Source: Sinorhizobium meliloti (GTDB lineage Bacteria; Pseudomonadota; Alphaproteobacteria; Rhizobiales; Rhizobiaceae). Taken from it: a stretch of 64,000 nucleotides of DNA. The position numbers were made by a program, and so were the translations under genes. Below are positions 29,090 through 39,317 of this stretch, in pieces. Within the stretch, counting starts at the first letter, position 1. The number at the start of each line of letters is the position of its first letter. The stretch is from NCBI RefSeq assembly GCF_035610345.1, contig NZ_CP141212.1:3295501-3359500 (forward strand). The letters run 5' to 3'. The notes below the pieces were generated by a model. That model saw nothing but the letters and a program-made list of their open reading frames with translations, was not told the origin of the DNA and searched no databases.

Positions 29090-29995
29090 CTACTGCGACC
29101 GATCACCGACCTGTTCGGTGATCCACTCCCGGAAAGCGCGACTGATCGGATTTTCGAGCTTGCCTTCCGGAATGGCGAGATAATAGCTGTTCTCCGTCTG
29201 CATCGGTCGATCGAGAACGATCCGCAGGGTGCCTGCGGTAAGTTCCTGCTCGATCAGATAGCGAGGCAAAAGGGCAAAACCGAGACCTGCAGTCGCCGCC
29301 TCGATTACCATCGAGAATTGATCGAAGCGGTTGCCGCGATAGGCGCCGTCCTGCTCGACGCCGTTTACCTCGAACCATTGCGCCCAGAGCTTGGGCCGCG
29401 TCGCCAGATGCAGCAGCGGGCCGCCGCCGATGTCCGCAGGCGCCTCCACCGGATGCATCGAAAGAAGGGTCGGGCTGGCGGCCGGCACGATGACTTCGCT
29501 GCAGAGATAGTTGCAAATGGCGCGCGCCCAGACGGGCTGGCCGTAATGGATCGCCAGGTCGAAGTTCTGCTCTTCGAAGTCGAACGGCTCCGAACGGGAG
29601 GCGATATTGACGACGGTGCCCGGATGGCGCCTCAGGAAATCGGGCAGGCGCGGCACCAGCCAGCGGCTGCCGAAGGTCGGAAGCGATGCGATGGAGAGGC
29701 TCGAGTCGGCCCGCGCCGACGCCATGGCGCGCACCATCAGCTCTTCGGTCTGGTTCAGAAGCCGGCGCACCTCGGGCAGGAATTTCTGCCCCGCATCGGA
29801 AAGAATGACCCGCTGGCGAACCCGCTCGAAGAGCAGCACGCCCAGCTGGTTTTCGAGATCCTTGATCTGCCGGCTGACGGCGCTCTGGGTGAGATTGAGC
29901 TCCGCGGCGGCCTGGGTGAAACTGCCATGGCGCGCCGCGCATTCGAAGGCCTGCAGCGTCGTCACGTCGGGAACCAGTCGGCGGCTCAACTTCAT
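29090..29995 (-). CDS. LysR-family regulator of the aminoadipate cluster
   Basis: A 301-residue regulator with the GcvA-like N-terminal helix-turn-helix (about 10-68: LQAFECAARHGSFTQAAAELNLTQSAVSRQIKDLE) and a periplasmic-binding-like effector domain (about 95-295: SIASLPTFGSRWLVPRLPDF). It is divergent from hglS with about 110 bp between them, the usual layout for a LysR protein controlling its neighbour. In Pseudomonas putida a LysR gene likewise lies between amaB and hglS, so a lysine-derived co-inducer such as 2-aminoadipate or 2-oxoadipate is likely. That last point is inference. The family fit is certain. Confidence 0.9.
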   Translation of the reverse strand: MKLSRRLVPDVTTLQAFECAARHGSFTQAAAELNLTQSAVSRQIKDLENQLGVLLFERVRQRVILSDAGQKFLPEVRRLLNQTEELMVRAMASARADSSLSIASLPTFGSRWLVPRLPDFLRRHPGTVVNIASRSEPFDFEEQNFDLAIHYGQPVWARAICNYLCSEVIVPAASPTLLSMHPVEAPADIGGGPLLHLATRPKLWAQWFEVNGVEQDGAYRGNRFDQFSMVIEAATAGLGFALLPRYLIEQELTAGTLRIVLDRPMQTENSYYLAIPEGKLENPISRAFREWITEQVGDRSQ

Positions 29996-30108
29996 TCCAG
30001 CCTCGCATCAACATAGTCAGAAGCAGCGCGATCCAAGCTCACAGCCTTCCGATATGATCAGAATTAAGAATGACCTTGTCCTTCATCCATAGCGCGAGGC
30101 GAGCCCCA

Positions 30109-31509
30109 GTGAAAGAGAATAGTTTCGTATCCGCCGACGATATCCGCTCGGCCTTTTCCGCTGCGATGTCGTTGATGTACCGCGAAGAAGTACCGGCCTA
30201 CGGCACGCTGATGGAGCTCGTCGCGAGGGTCAATGGCGAAACGCTCTCGGCCGACTCCATCCTCAAGGAGAGGCTGGAGGCGACGGATTCGCTCGAACGC
30301 ATTTCCGAGGAGCGTCACGGCGCGATCCGCCTCGGCACGCCGGCGGAGCTTTCGATGATGCGCCGTGTATTTGCCGTGATGGGCATGTATCCGGTCGGCT
30401 ACTACGATCTGTCGACCGCCGGGGTGCCGGTCCACTCCACGGCCTTCCGGCCGGTTGGAGACGCGGCCCTGAAGCGCAACCCCTTCCGCGTCTTCACCTC
30501 GCTTCTGAGGCTCGATCTCATTGCCGACGAGGTCCTTCGCGCCGAGGCGGAGGCGATCCTGAAAGAGCGCCGGATCTTCACATCCGGTGCGGTCGATCTT
30601 ACCGAAAAGGCCGAGCGCGACGGCGGCCTCGACAAGGCCGATGCCGAGCGTTTCGTCGCCGAAGTGCTCGAGACCTTCCGCTGGCACGACGAGGCGAATG
30701 TCGGCGCCGATATGTACGAGCGCCTGCACGATGCGCACCGGCTGATCGCCGACGTGGTCTCCTTCAAGGGGCCGCATATCAACCATCTGACGCCACGTAC
30801 GCTCGACATCGACCGCGTCCAGGCGCTGATGCCGGAATATGGCATTGCCCCGAAGGCCGTGGTCGAAGGGCCGCCGACACGCAAGTGCCCGGTCCTGCTT
30901 CGCCAGACCTCCTTCAAGGCGCTCGAAGAGCCGGTTTCCTTCCGTAGCGCCGATGGCGGCTGGAAGACCGGCTCGCATACCGCCCGCTTCGGCGAGATCG
31001 AGCAGCGCGGCATCGCCTTGACGCCGAAGGGCCGCGGTCTCTACGACCGGCTGCTCGACGAATCGCGCAAGATCGTACGTCCGGCCGCCGATGGTTCAAA
31101 CGCCAGGGAATACGAAGCGGCCTTGACCCAGGTCTTCGAGGCCTTCCCCGACAGCTGGGCGGAAATCCGCGAGGCGGGCCTCGGCTATTTCAGCTACTCC
31201 CTGACGGAGAAGGGCCGGCGGACGAAGCTGCCGGGCCGGCGCGATCTCAATTCCCTGATCGCCGACGGCCTCATTCGGTTCGATCCGATCGTCTATGAGG
31301 ACTTCCTTCCCGTCAGCGCCGCCGGTATCTTCCAGTCGAACCTCGGCGACGGTGCGCAGCAGGAATTCGAGGCGAGCCCGAACCAGAAGCGCTTCGAGAC
31401 CGATCTCGGCGTCGCCGTACTCAACGAATTCGACCACTATGCCGGCATCGAGCAGGCATCGATCGAAGGCTGCCTCAAGGCGCTTACCGCCGCCATGGCA
31501 GCGGAGTGA
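30109..31509 (+). CDS. hglS: 2-oxoadipate dioxygenase/decarboxylase (DUF1338, HglS)
   Basis: A non-haem Fe(II) enzyme of about 466 residues, formerly DUF1338, shown in P. putida to turn 2-oxoadipate, with O2, into D-2-hydroxyglutarate and CO2. Candidate metal ligands are the His in VHSTAFRP, the His in INHLTPR and the Glu in RFGEIEQRG. VSADDIRSAFSAAMS and MYREEVPAYGTL at the N-terminus are typical. GTG 30109 is chosen because the family begins there and GAGGCGAG precedes it; ATG 30070 would add 13 residues. The D-2-hydroxyglutarate dehydrogenase starts 10 bp after its stop, so product and next enzyme are encoded together. Confidence 0.88.
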   Translation: MKENSFVSADDIRSAFSAAMSLMYREEVPAYGTLMELVARVNGETLSADSILKERLEATDSLERISEERHGAIRLGTPAELSMMRRVFAVMGMYPVGYYDLSTAGVPVHSTAFRPVGDAALKRNPFRVFTSLLRLDLIADEVLRAEAEAILKERRIFTSGAVDLTEKAERDGGLDKADAERFVAEVLETFRWHDEANVGADMYERLHDAHRLIADVVSFKGPHINHLTPRTLDIDRVQALMPEYGIAPKAVVEGPPTRKCPVLLRQTSFKALEEPVSFRSADGGWKTGSHTARFGEIEQRGIALTPKGRGLYDRLLDESRKIVRPAADGSNAREYEAALTQVFEAFPDSWAEIREAGLGYFSYSLTEKGRRTKLPGRRDLNSLIADGLIRFDPIVYEDFLPVSAAGIFQSNLGDGAQQEFEASPNQKRFETDLGVAVLNEFDHYAGIEQASIEGCLKALTAAMAAE

Positions 31510-31519
31510 TACGCCGGCG

Positions 31520-32941
31520 ATGATTGACGAGCACCATATCGACGCATTGACGAAGCTCCTTGGCGACAAGGGCGTCGTCACGCGTCGGGAGGACATGGAG
31601 GCTTACGAGACCGGCGCACGCTACGACCGCGGCCGCGCGGCGGCCGTTCTGCGTCCGGCAACGACGGAAGAGGTCTCGGCCGCCGTCGGTTACTGCGTCC
31701 GCAGCGGCATCGCCCTCATCCCCCAGTCGGGCAATACGGGTCTGGTCTCGGGGTCGACGCCGGACGAGTCGGGCAGCGAGGTCGTCGTCAGCCTCGACCG
31801 GCTGACCCGCCAGTTTGCGCTCGACGTCGACAATCGCTCCGTGCGCGTCGACGCCGGCTTTCGCCTGTCCGAGCTCAACCGGCGGCTGGAGGAACACGGC
31901 CTGTTCTTCCCGATCGATCTCGGCGCCGACCCTCGGATCGGCGGCATGGCCGCCACCAATACCGGCGGCTCGCGCTTCCTCAAATATGGCGACGTGCGCC
32001 GCAACATGCTGGGTCTGAAAGTGGTCCTCGCCGACGAAGCGGGCACGGTGCTCGACCTCGGCTCGGACCTGCGCAAGAACAATACCGGCATCGACTGGAA
32101 GCAGATCTTCATCGGCACCTCGGGCGCCTTCGGCATCGTCACCGAATGCGTGCTCAATCTCGAGCGCCTGCCGAAGCAGACGGCGACCGCCTTCCTGGTG
32201 CCGGCGAGCGGCGCGCATGTCCTGCCGCTCCTGAAGGCCATGGAAGAGCGGCTCGGCGCCTATCTCTCGGCCTTCGAGGGAATGTCGGGGAACGCGATCG
32301 CCGCGGCCTTCGCCCATGTGCCGGCGCTGAAGAACCCCTTCCAGGGCGGCAAGGTCCCCGACTACGTCATCCTTGCCGAAATCTCCCGCACCTCGAGCCC
32401 GCGCGAGGGCGAGCAGCCGCTCGACGCGGTTCTCGAAAGCGTGCTCGCGGAGATATGGGAGATGGAAGAGGCGCCGCTCGCCGATGCACTCGTCGGCCCG
32501 CCGCACGAGATCTGGGCGCTGCGCCATGCGCTTTCGGAGGGCGTAAAACACCTCGGCAAGCTGATCGCCTTCGATCTCTCCTTCCGCAGGGGTGACATCA
32601 TGGTCTTCTGCGACCATATGAAGGCGGAAATGCCGGAAAAATTTCCGGGCGTCACGGTCTGCGATTTCGGCCATATCGGCGACGGCGGCGTTCACTTCAA
32701 CCTGGTCGTCGCGAAGGATAGTCCGCTACTGGCCGATGCGACCTTCGAGCAGCGTCTGCGCGATTGGGTCTTTGCGGTCGCGGTCGAGCAATATCACGGC
32801 AGCTTCAGCGCGGAACATGCGCTCGGCCGCCGCAATCAGGCTTATTACGATCTCTACACGCCGGAGAAATTGAAGAACATGGCGGCCGGCCTCAAGACGC
32901 TCACCTCGCCGGGCAAGCTCGGCAGCGTGCGCTTCGGTTAG
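31520..32941 (+). CDS. FAD-linked D-2-hydroxyglutarate dehydrogenase
   Basis: A 473-residue flavoenzyme of the VAO/GlcD family. The FAD_binding_4 domain (about 35-175) has AVLRPATTEEVSAAVGYC, PQSGNTGLVSGSTP and GGMAATNTGGSRFLKYGD. The FAD-oxidase C-terminal domain (about 215-470) has the metal/substrate histidine region FGHIGDGGVHFNLV and the ending HGSFSAEHALGRRN. This is the D-2-hydroxyglutarate dehydrogenase / D-lactate dehydrogenase group; the HglS gene just upstream makes D-2-hydroxyglutarate the likely substrate, giving 2-oxoglutarate. The start MIDEHHIDALTKL at 31520 lies 10 bp after hglS; an earlier in-frame ATG inside hglS is ignored. Electrons probably go to an ETF or quinone. Confidence 0.88.
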   Translation: MIDEHHIDALTKLLGDKGVVTRREDMEAYETGARYDRGRAAAVLRPATTEEVSAAVGYCVRSGIALIPQSGNTGLVSGSTPDESGSEVVVSLDRLTRQFALDVDNRSVRVDAGFRLSELNRRLEEHGLFFPIDLGADPRIGGMAATNTGGSRFLKYGDVRRNMLGLKVVLADEAGTVLDLGSDLRKNNTGIDWKQIFIGTSGAFGIVTECVLNLERLPKQTATAFLVPASGAHVLPLLKAMEERLGAYLSAFEGMSGNAIAAAFAHVPALKNPFQGGKVPDYVILAEISRTSSPREGEQPLDAVLESVLAEIWEMEEAPLADALVGPPHEIWALRHALSEGVKHLGKLIAFDLSFRRGDIMVFCDHMKAEMPEKFPGVTVCDFGHIGDGGVHFNLVVAKDSPLLADATFEQRLRDWVFAVAVEQYHGSFSAEHALGRRNQAYYDLYTPEKLKNMAAGLKTLTSPGKLGSVRFG

Positions 32942-32975
32942 GTCATCGCGCCAGCTACAAGACGGGAGTCACCAC

Positions 32976-34508
<1,533 letters not shown>

Positions 34509-34524
34509 TCGAACAGGATCGGCC

Positions 34525-35757
34525 ATGACCATCAATGCAACGGTCAAGGAGGCGGGCTTTCAGCCCGCCTCGCGGATTTCCTCGATCGGCGTTTCGGAAA
34601 TCCTGAAGATCGGCGCCCGCGCCGCCGCCATGAAGCGCGAAGGCAAGCCGGTGATCATCCTCGGCGCCGGTGAGCCGGATTTCGACACGCCGGAACACGT
34701 GAAGCAGGCCGCCTCGGATGCGATCCACCGCGGCGAAACGAAATACACCGCACTCGACGGCACGCCGGAATTGAAGAAGGCGATCCGCGAGAAATTCCAG
34801 CGCGAGAACGCGCTGGCCTACGAGCTGGACGAGATCACGGTCGCGACCGGCGCCAAGCAGATCCTCTTCAACGCCATGATGGCGTCGCTCGATCCGGGCG
34901 ACGAGGTCATCATTCCGACGCCCTATTGGACCTCCTATTCGGACATTGTCCAGATCTGCGAGGGCAAGCCCGTTCTGATCGCCTGCGACGCCTCTTCCGG
35001 CTTCCGCCTGACGGCGGAGAAGCTGGAGGCGGCCATCACGCCGCGGACCCGATGGGTGCTCTTGAACTCGCCCTCCAACCCGTCGGGCGCCGCCTACAGT
35101 GCGGCCGACTACCGGCCGCTGCTCGAGGTACTTCTGAGGCACCCGCATGTCTGGCTGCTCGTCGACGACATGTATGAGCACATCGTCTATGACGGTTTCC
35201 GCTTCGTCACCCCGGCGCAGCTGGAGCCGGGCCTGAAGAACCGCACGCTGACCGTAAACGGCGTTTCGAAGGCCTATGCGATGACCGGCTGGCGGATCGG
35301 CTATGCCGGCGGCCCGCGCGAGCTCATCAAGGCGATGGCTGTCGTCCAGAGCCAGGCGACCTCCTGCCCCTCTTCGATAAGCCAGGCGGCTTCGGTCGCG
35401 GCGCTGAACGGACCGCAGGACTTTCTGAAAGAACGGACAGCCAGCTTCCAGAGCCGCCGCGATCTCGTGGTCGACGGCCTGAACGCGATCGACGGCCTCG
35501 ACTGCCGCGTTCCCGAGGGCGCCTTCTACACTTTCTCCGGCTGCGCCGGCGTTCTCGGCAAGGTGACGCCATCGGGCAAGAGGATCGAGACGGATACGGA
35601 TTTCTGCGCCTATCTTCTGGAAGACGCCCATGTCGCCGTGGTCCCGGGCTCGGCTTTCGGCCTCTCACCCTTTTTCCGCATTTCCTATGCAACCTCGGAG
35701 GCGGAGCTGAAAGAGGCGCTCGAACGTATCGCGGCGGCCTGCGAGCGGCTTGCGTAA
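34525..35757 (+). CDS. aatB: class I aminotransferase (AatB; probable 2-aminoadipate role here)
   Basis: A fold-type I PLP enzyme of 410 residues, subgroup I-gamma aspartate aminotransferase type. Seen motifs: GAGEPDFDTPEHVKQAA, YTALDGTPELKKAI, NSPSNPSGA, DDMYEHIVYDG, the PLP-lysine in VNGVSKAYAMTGWRIGY (K249) and the substrate-carboxylate Arg in FFRISYA. The length and locus agree with the S. meliloti enzyme named AatB, described as an aspartate aminotransferase. In this operon the natural step would be 2-aminoadipate to 2-oxoadipate, feeding HglS; that role is inference from context. The start has AGGATCGGCC before the ATG. Confidence 0.9.
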   Translation: MTINATVKEAGFQPASRISSIGVSEILKIGARAAAMKREGKPVIILGAGEPDFDTPEHVKQAASDAIHRGETKYTALDGTPELKKAIREKFQRENALAYELDEITVATGAKQILFNAMMASLDPGDEVIIPTPYWTSYSDIVQICEGKPVLIACDASSGFRLTAEKLEAAITPRTRWVLLNSPSNPSGAAYSAADYRPLLEVLLRHPHVWLLVDDMYEHIVYDGFRFVTPAQLEPGLKNRTLTVNGVSKAYAMTGWRIGYAGGPRELIKAMAVVQSQATSCPSSISQAASVAALNGPQDFLKERTASFQSRRDLVVDGLNAIDGLDCRVPEGAFYTFSGCAGVLGKVTPSGKRIETDTDFCAYLLEDAHVAVVPGSAFGLSPFFRISYATSEAELKEALERIAAACERLA

Positions 35758-35796
35758 GCGAAGGGCGGGAGTCGCCTCAGAAGGCCCCCTCCCCAA

Positions 35797-35819
35797 CCCC
35801 TCCCCACAGGTGGGAGGGG
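35797..35819. terminator. hairpin between convergent aatB and XRE-cupin gene
   Basis: An 8-bp G/C-rich stem (CCCCTCCC/GGGAGGGG, 7-nt loop) lies between two convergent stops. It could end transcripts from both sides. Its sequence also resembles the dispersed palindromes found elsewhere in this window. Confidence 0.6.
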
Positions 35820-35832
35820 CGTTCTCTCCCGG

Positions 35833-36381
35833 TCAAAACGTCGGCGGCGTACAGGCGCTGATCACTTCGCAGGGCACCGGCCCGATACAGCGAAAGCGGT
35901 GCGGGCGCCGGCTTTCGAAATAATAGGCATCGCCCGGTCCGAGGATGCGCCTCTCGTCGTCCACGGTCACTTCCAGCCGGCCTGAAAGCACGATCCCGCC
36001 TTCCTCGCCCTCATGCACCAGCGGCACCTTGCCGGTATCCGCGCCCGGCTGGTAGCACTCCTTCAGGATCTGAAGGCTGCGGCCGAAAAGGTTGTCGCCG
36101 ATCTGGCGGTAGGAAATCGGTCCCTTGCCGATCTCCACCAGCTCCTCCGCCGCATAGAAAGCCCTGCGCGGCTTCTCCGGCTCGAAGGAGAAGAACTCCG
36201 CAAGGCCGATCGGAATGCCGTCGAGGATTCGCTTCAACGCGCCGACCGAGGGGTTCGATGCATTCGATTCGATCAACGAGATGGTGGAGTTGGTAACCCC
36301 CGCCCGCTTGGCGAGTTCGCGCTGGGAAAGCTTGTGCCTCAGCCGAACATGCCGCAGACGGTTGCCGATATCGACGCTCAT
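35833..36381 (-). CDS. XRE-family regulator with cupin sensor domain
   Basis: A 182-residue regulator. An N-terminal XRE helix-turn-helix (about 6-60: IGNRLRHVRLRHKLSQRELAKRAGVTNSTISLIE) is joined to a C-terminal cupin barrel (about 108-175: PLVHEGEEGGIVLSGRLEVTVDD, LGPGDAYYF). This is the PuuR-like architecture, usually a repressor of polyamine or amino-acid catabolism. It is divergent from the omega-amino-acid transaminase gene across 145 bp and most likely controls it, probably responding to its amine or amino-acid substrate. Confidence 0.88.
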   Translation of the reverse strand: MSVDIGNRLRHVRLRHKLSQRELAKRAGVTNSTISLIESNASNPSVGALKRILDGIPIGLAEFFSFEPEKPRRAFYAAEELVEIGKGPISYRQIGDNLFGRSLQILKECYQPGADTGKVPLVHEGEEGGIVLSGRLEVTVDDERRILGPGDAYYFESRRPHRFRCIGPVPCEVISACTPPTF

Positions 36382-36526
36382 AGCGAACCCCGGTGTTGAC
36401 CTTGTTTGAAATAGCGAAATTCTAGCAAACTGACCTATGTAAATACAATGGCTTAGATGGACCTAGAAAAGGACTTGTTCGGAAATCCAAATCATGGCGT
36501 CAATCAGCTAACGACAGGAGGATGCC
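36382..36526. promoter_or_regulatory. divergent promoter region, XRE-cupin and transaminase genes
   Basis: The 145-bp gap is clearly more AT-rich than its surroundings. It carries a spaced inverted repeat TTCTAG (36420-36425) and CTAGAA (36463-36468), a candidate operator. It ends in a strong CAGGAGG ribosome site before the transaminase ATG. Confidence 0.4.
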
Positions 36527-37864
36527 ATGAACGCCCACAACAAGCCCAACGCTCCGGTTCTCGACAGCTACTGGATGCCCTTCACCGCCAACCGTCAGTT
36601 CAAGGCGGCGCCCCGGCTGCTCGCCGCCGCTGAGGGCATGCACTACACCAGCGTCGACGGCCGGACGGTTCTCGACGGCACCGCCGGCCTCTGGTGCGTG
36701 AATGCCGGGCACGGCCGCCGGCAGATCGCCGCCGCGGTCGAGCGGCAGCTTTCGACCATGGACTTCGCGCCGTCCTTCCAGATGGGACATCCGATCGCCT
36801 TCGACTTCGCCGAGCGGCTGGCCGAGATCGCGCCCGGCCCGGCCGGCGCCAAGCTCGACCGGGTGTTCTTCACCGGCTCGGGCTCGGAATCCGTGGACAC
36901 AGCGCTGAAGATCGCACTTGCCTATCAACGTTCGATCGGCCAAGGCACGCGCACCCGCCTCATCGGCCGCGAACGCGGTTATCACGGCGTCGGCTTCGGC
37001 GGCATCTCCGTCGGCGGCATCGTCAACAACCGCCGCGTCTTCCCGCAGCTTCCCGGGTCCGACCATCTGCGCCACACCCATGACCCGGCGAAGAACGCCT
37101 TCGTCAAAGGGCAGCCGGAGCATGGGGCTGAGCTTGCCGACGACCTCGAAAGGCTCGTGGCGCTCCACGGCGCCGAGACGATCGCCGCCTGCATCGTCGA
37201 GCCCGTCGCCGGCTCGACCGGCGTGCTGATCCCGCCGAAGGGCTATCTCGAGCGGCTGCGCGCGATCTGCGACAAGCACGGCATTCTCCTGATTTTCGAC
37301 GAGGTGATCACCGGTTTCGGCCGGCTCGGTGCGGCCTTCGCGACCGACTATTTCGGCGTCACGCCGGACATCGTCACCACCGCCAAGGGGCTTACCAACG
37401 GCGCGATCCCGATGGGCGCTGTCTTTGCCAGCCGCAAGGTGCACGACGCCCTGATGCACGGCCCGGAAGGCCAGATCGAGCTCTTCCACGGCTATACCTA
37501 TTCCGGACATCCGGCCGCCTGTGCCGCCGGCATCGCCACACTCGACATCTATCGAGACGAAGGCCTGATGACGCGCGCCGCCGAAATCGAGGGCGACTGG
37601 CACGAGGCGATGCATTCCATGAAAGGCCTGCCGCATGTCATCGACATCCGCACCATCGGCCTCATCGCCGGTATCGAGCTCCAGTCGCGCGACGGCGCGC
37701 CCGGCGCTCGCGCCTATGACGTTTTCGTCGATTGCTTCGAGCGGGGCCTGCTGATCCGCGTCACCGGCGACATCATCGCCTTCTCGCCGCCTCTGATCGC
37801 GGAGAAGCAGCATTTCGGCGAGATCGTCTCGATCCTTGCCGATGCGTTGAAGCGGGTGAAATAA
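36527..37864 (+). CDS. omega-amino acid:pyruvate transaminase (class III)
   Basis: A class III PLP transaminase of 445 residues. The N-terminal SYWMPFTANRQFKAAPRL, the block RVFFTGSGSESVDTALKIA, GRERGYHGVGFGGISVGG, IFDEVITGFGR and the PLP-lysine region TTAKGLTNGAIPMG (K287) match the Pseudomonas omega-amino acid:pyruvate transaminase very closely. These enzymes move an amino group from beta-alanine, taurine-like or terminal amines to pyruvate. Substrate choice cannot be fixed from sequence; beta-alanine is the first guess. It is a monocistronic unit with its own terminator, divergent from an XRE-cupin regulator. Confidence 0.9.
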   Translation: MNAHNKPNAPVLDSYWMPFTANRQFKAAPRLLAAAEGMHYTSVDGRTVLDGTAGLWCVNAGHGRRQIAAAVERQLSTMDFAPSFQMGHPIAFDFAERLAEIAPGPAGAKLDRVFFTGSGSESVDTALKIALAYQRSIGQGTRTRLIGRERGYHGVGFGGISVGGIVNNRRVFPQLPGSDHLRHTHDPAKNAFVKGQPEHGAELADDLERLVALHGAETIAACIVEPVAGSTGVLIPPKGYLERLRAICDKHGILLIFDEVITGFGRLGAAFATDYFGVTPDIVTTAKGLTNGAIPMGAVFASRKVHDALMHGPEGQIELFHGYTYSGHPAACAAGIATLDIYRDEGLMTRAAEIEGDWHEAMHSMKGLPHVIDIRTIGLIAGIELQSRDGAPGARAYDVFVDCFERGLLIRVTGDIIAFSPPLIAEKQHFGEIVSILADALKRVK

Positions 37865-37884
37865 CGGCGCTTGAGATAGTTTAA

Positions 37885-37915
37885 ATGCCCCCTCCCGACG
37901 CCTTGGAGGGGGCAT
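37885..37915. terminator. bidirectional hairpin terminator
   Basis: An 11-bp perfect stem (ATGCCCCCTCC/GGAGGGGGCAT, 9-nt loop) lies between the convergent transaminase and glycerate kinase genes. TTCTCG follows on the plus strand and TTTAAA on the minus strand. Confidence 0.7.
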
Positions 37916-37939
37916 TCTCGCATTCATCCAGGCGTCGCT

Positions 37940-39211
37940 TCAGCGTATCAGGATCGCCCGCAGATCATTGACATTCGTCCCCGTCGGCCCGGGTACGAAC
38001 AGGTCGCCGCTGGCCGCGAAGGCCGTCCAGGCGTCATGGCGCGCGAGGTGAGCGCGGGGATCGGCGCCTGCCGCCCGCATCCGGCCGACGCTTGCGCCGT
38101 CGGCAAAGGCGCCGGCATTGTCCTCGGATCCGTCGATGCCGTCGGTGTCGGCGGCAAGCGCATCGATACCGCCGATGCCGTCGATGTCGAGCGCGAGCGA
38201 CAGGAGGAATTCGCTGTTGCGTCCGCCCTTTCCGTAACTTTCGCCGGAGATCGTCACCGTCGTCTCGCCGCCGGAAAGCAGCACGACCGGCTTCGAAAAG
38301 GGACGGTTGCGCGAGGCCACTTCCCGCGCGAGCGCCGCATGCATACGGCCGATGTCGCGCGCCTCGCCCTCGATCGCATCCGACAGGATCATCGCCTCGA
38401 TGCCGCTTTCCCGCGCCCGTGCCGCCGCCGCTTCCAGCGAAACGGCCGCCGAGGCGATGACGTGCACTTCGTTGCCGCCGAATGAAGGATAGTCGGGCCG
38501 GGGTGCCCGCGCCGCCTCGGAAGCGAGATGCGCCGTCACCCGCTCGGGCAGGGCGATGGCGTATCGTGCGACGATCTCGCGCGCTTCTTCGAGACTGGAC
38601 CGATCGGCCACCGTCGGGCCGGAGGCGACGAAGGCCGGATTGTCGCCGGGCACGTCGGAGACGACGAGGCTCACGACTCGCGCCGGGGCGGCGGCAAGTG
38701 CAAGCCGCCCGCCCTTGATCCGCGAGGCATGCTTGCGCACCACATTCATGGCGGAAATCGGCGCTCCGGAGGCAAGCAGCGCCTTGTTCACGGCGATCTC
38801 GTCCTCCAGGGTCAAGCCGCCGGGCGGGGCCGGCAAAAGTGCGGAGCCTCCGCCGGAAATGAGCGCCACTACGAGATCATCCGCCGTCAGTCCCCCGACG
38901 GTTTCGAGGAGCGCCGAGGACGCGGCAAGCCCCGCCTCGTCCGGCACCGGGTGAGCCGATTGCAGGACCCTGATCCGCTCGCATTTCTCGACGGGACCGT
39001 GGCGGGCAACGACGGCGCCTGCAAGCGGCCCGTCCCAGAGCCGCTCGAAAGCGGCCGCCATCTGGCTTGCGGCCTTGCCGGCGCCGACCACGATCGTGCG
39101 GCCCTTCGGCCGCGCCGGAAGGTGCGCCCGAATGGCGGCTTCAGGATCGGCCGCGGCAACGGCGGCCTCGAAAAGCGATATGAGAAAAGGGCGCGGCTCT
39201 ATTGACGTCAT
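37940..39211 (-). CDS. glycerate 2-kinase (MOFRL/DUF4147 family)
   Basis: A 423-residue enzyme with the DUF4147 N-terminal domain (about 8-235: VVGAGKAASQMAAAFE, ISGGGSALLPAP, NVVRKHASRIKGG, SDVPGDNPAFVASGPTV) and the C-terminal MOFRL domain (about 305-415: LLSGGETTVTI, GRNSEFLLSLALDI, DTDGIDGSEDNAGAF). These proteins phosphorylate D-glycerate to 2-phosphoglycerate; older annotations call them hydroxypyruvate reductase (TtuD). It would funnel C3 products into lower glycolysis. The same-strand GMC gene is 106 bp upstream, so it may be the last gene of that transcript. ATG 39211 has only a weak ribosome site. Confidence 0.88.
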   Translation of the reverse strand: MTSIEPRPFLISLFEAAVAAADPEAAIRAHLPARPKGRTIVVGAGKAASQMAAAFERLWDGPLAGAVVARHGPVEKCERIRVLQSAHPVPDEAGLAASSALLETVGGLTADDLVVALISGGGSALLPAPPGGLTLEDEIAVNKALLASGAPISAMNVVRKHASRIKGGRLALAAAPARVVSLVVSDVPGDNPAFVASGPTVADRSSLEEAREIVARYAIALPERVTAHLASEAARAPRPDYPSFGGNEVHVIASAAVSLEAAAARARESGIEAMILSDAIEGEARDIGRMHAALAREVASRNRPFSKPVVLLSGGETTVTISGESYGKGGRNSEFLLSLALDIDGIGGIDALAADTDGIDGSEDNAGAFADGASVGRMRAAGADPRAHLARHDAWTAFAASGDLFVPGPTGTNVNDLRAILIR

Positions 39212-39317
39212 GGAATCAGACCGAAGTTTCTAGATAGGGAGGCACCTTGAACGCCGCCTTCGGCCGCCGCAACGTTTTTCGACCGGCCGCCCGAAACTGC
39301 AACGCCCGATCGCTCCT

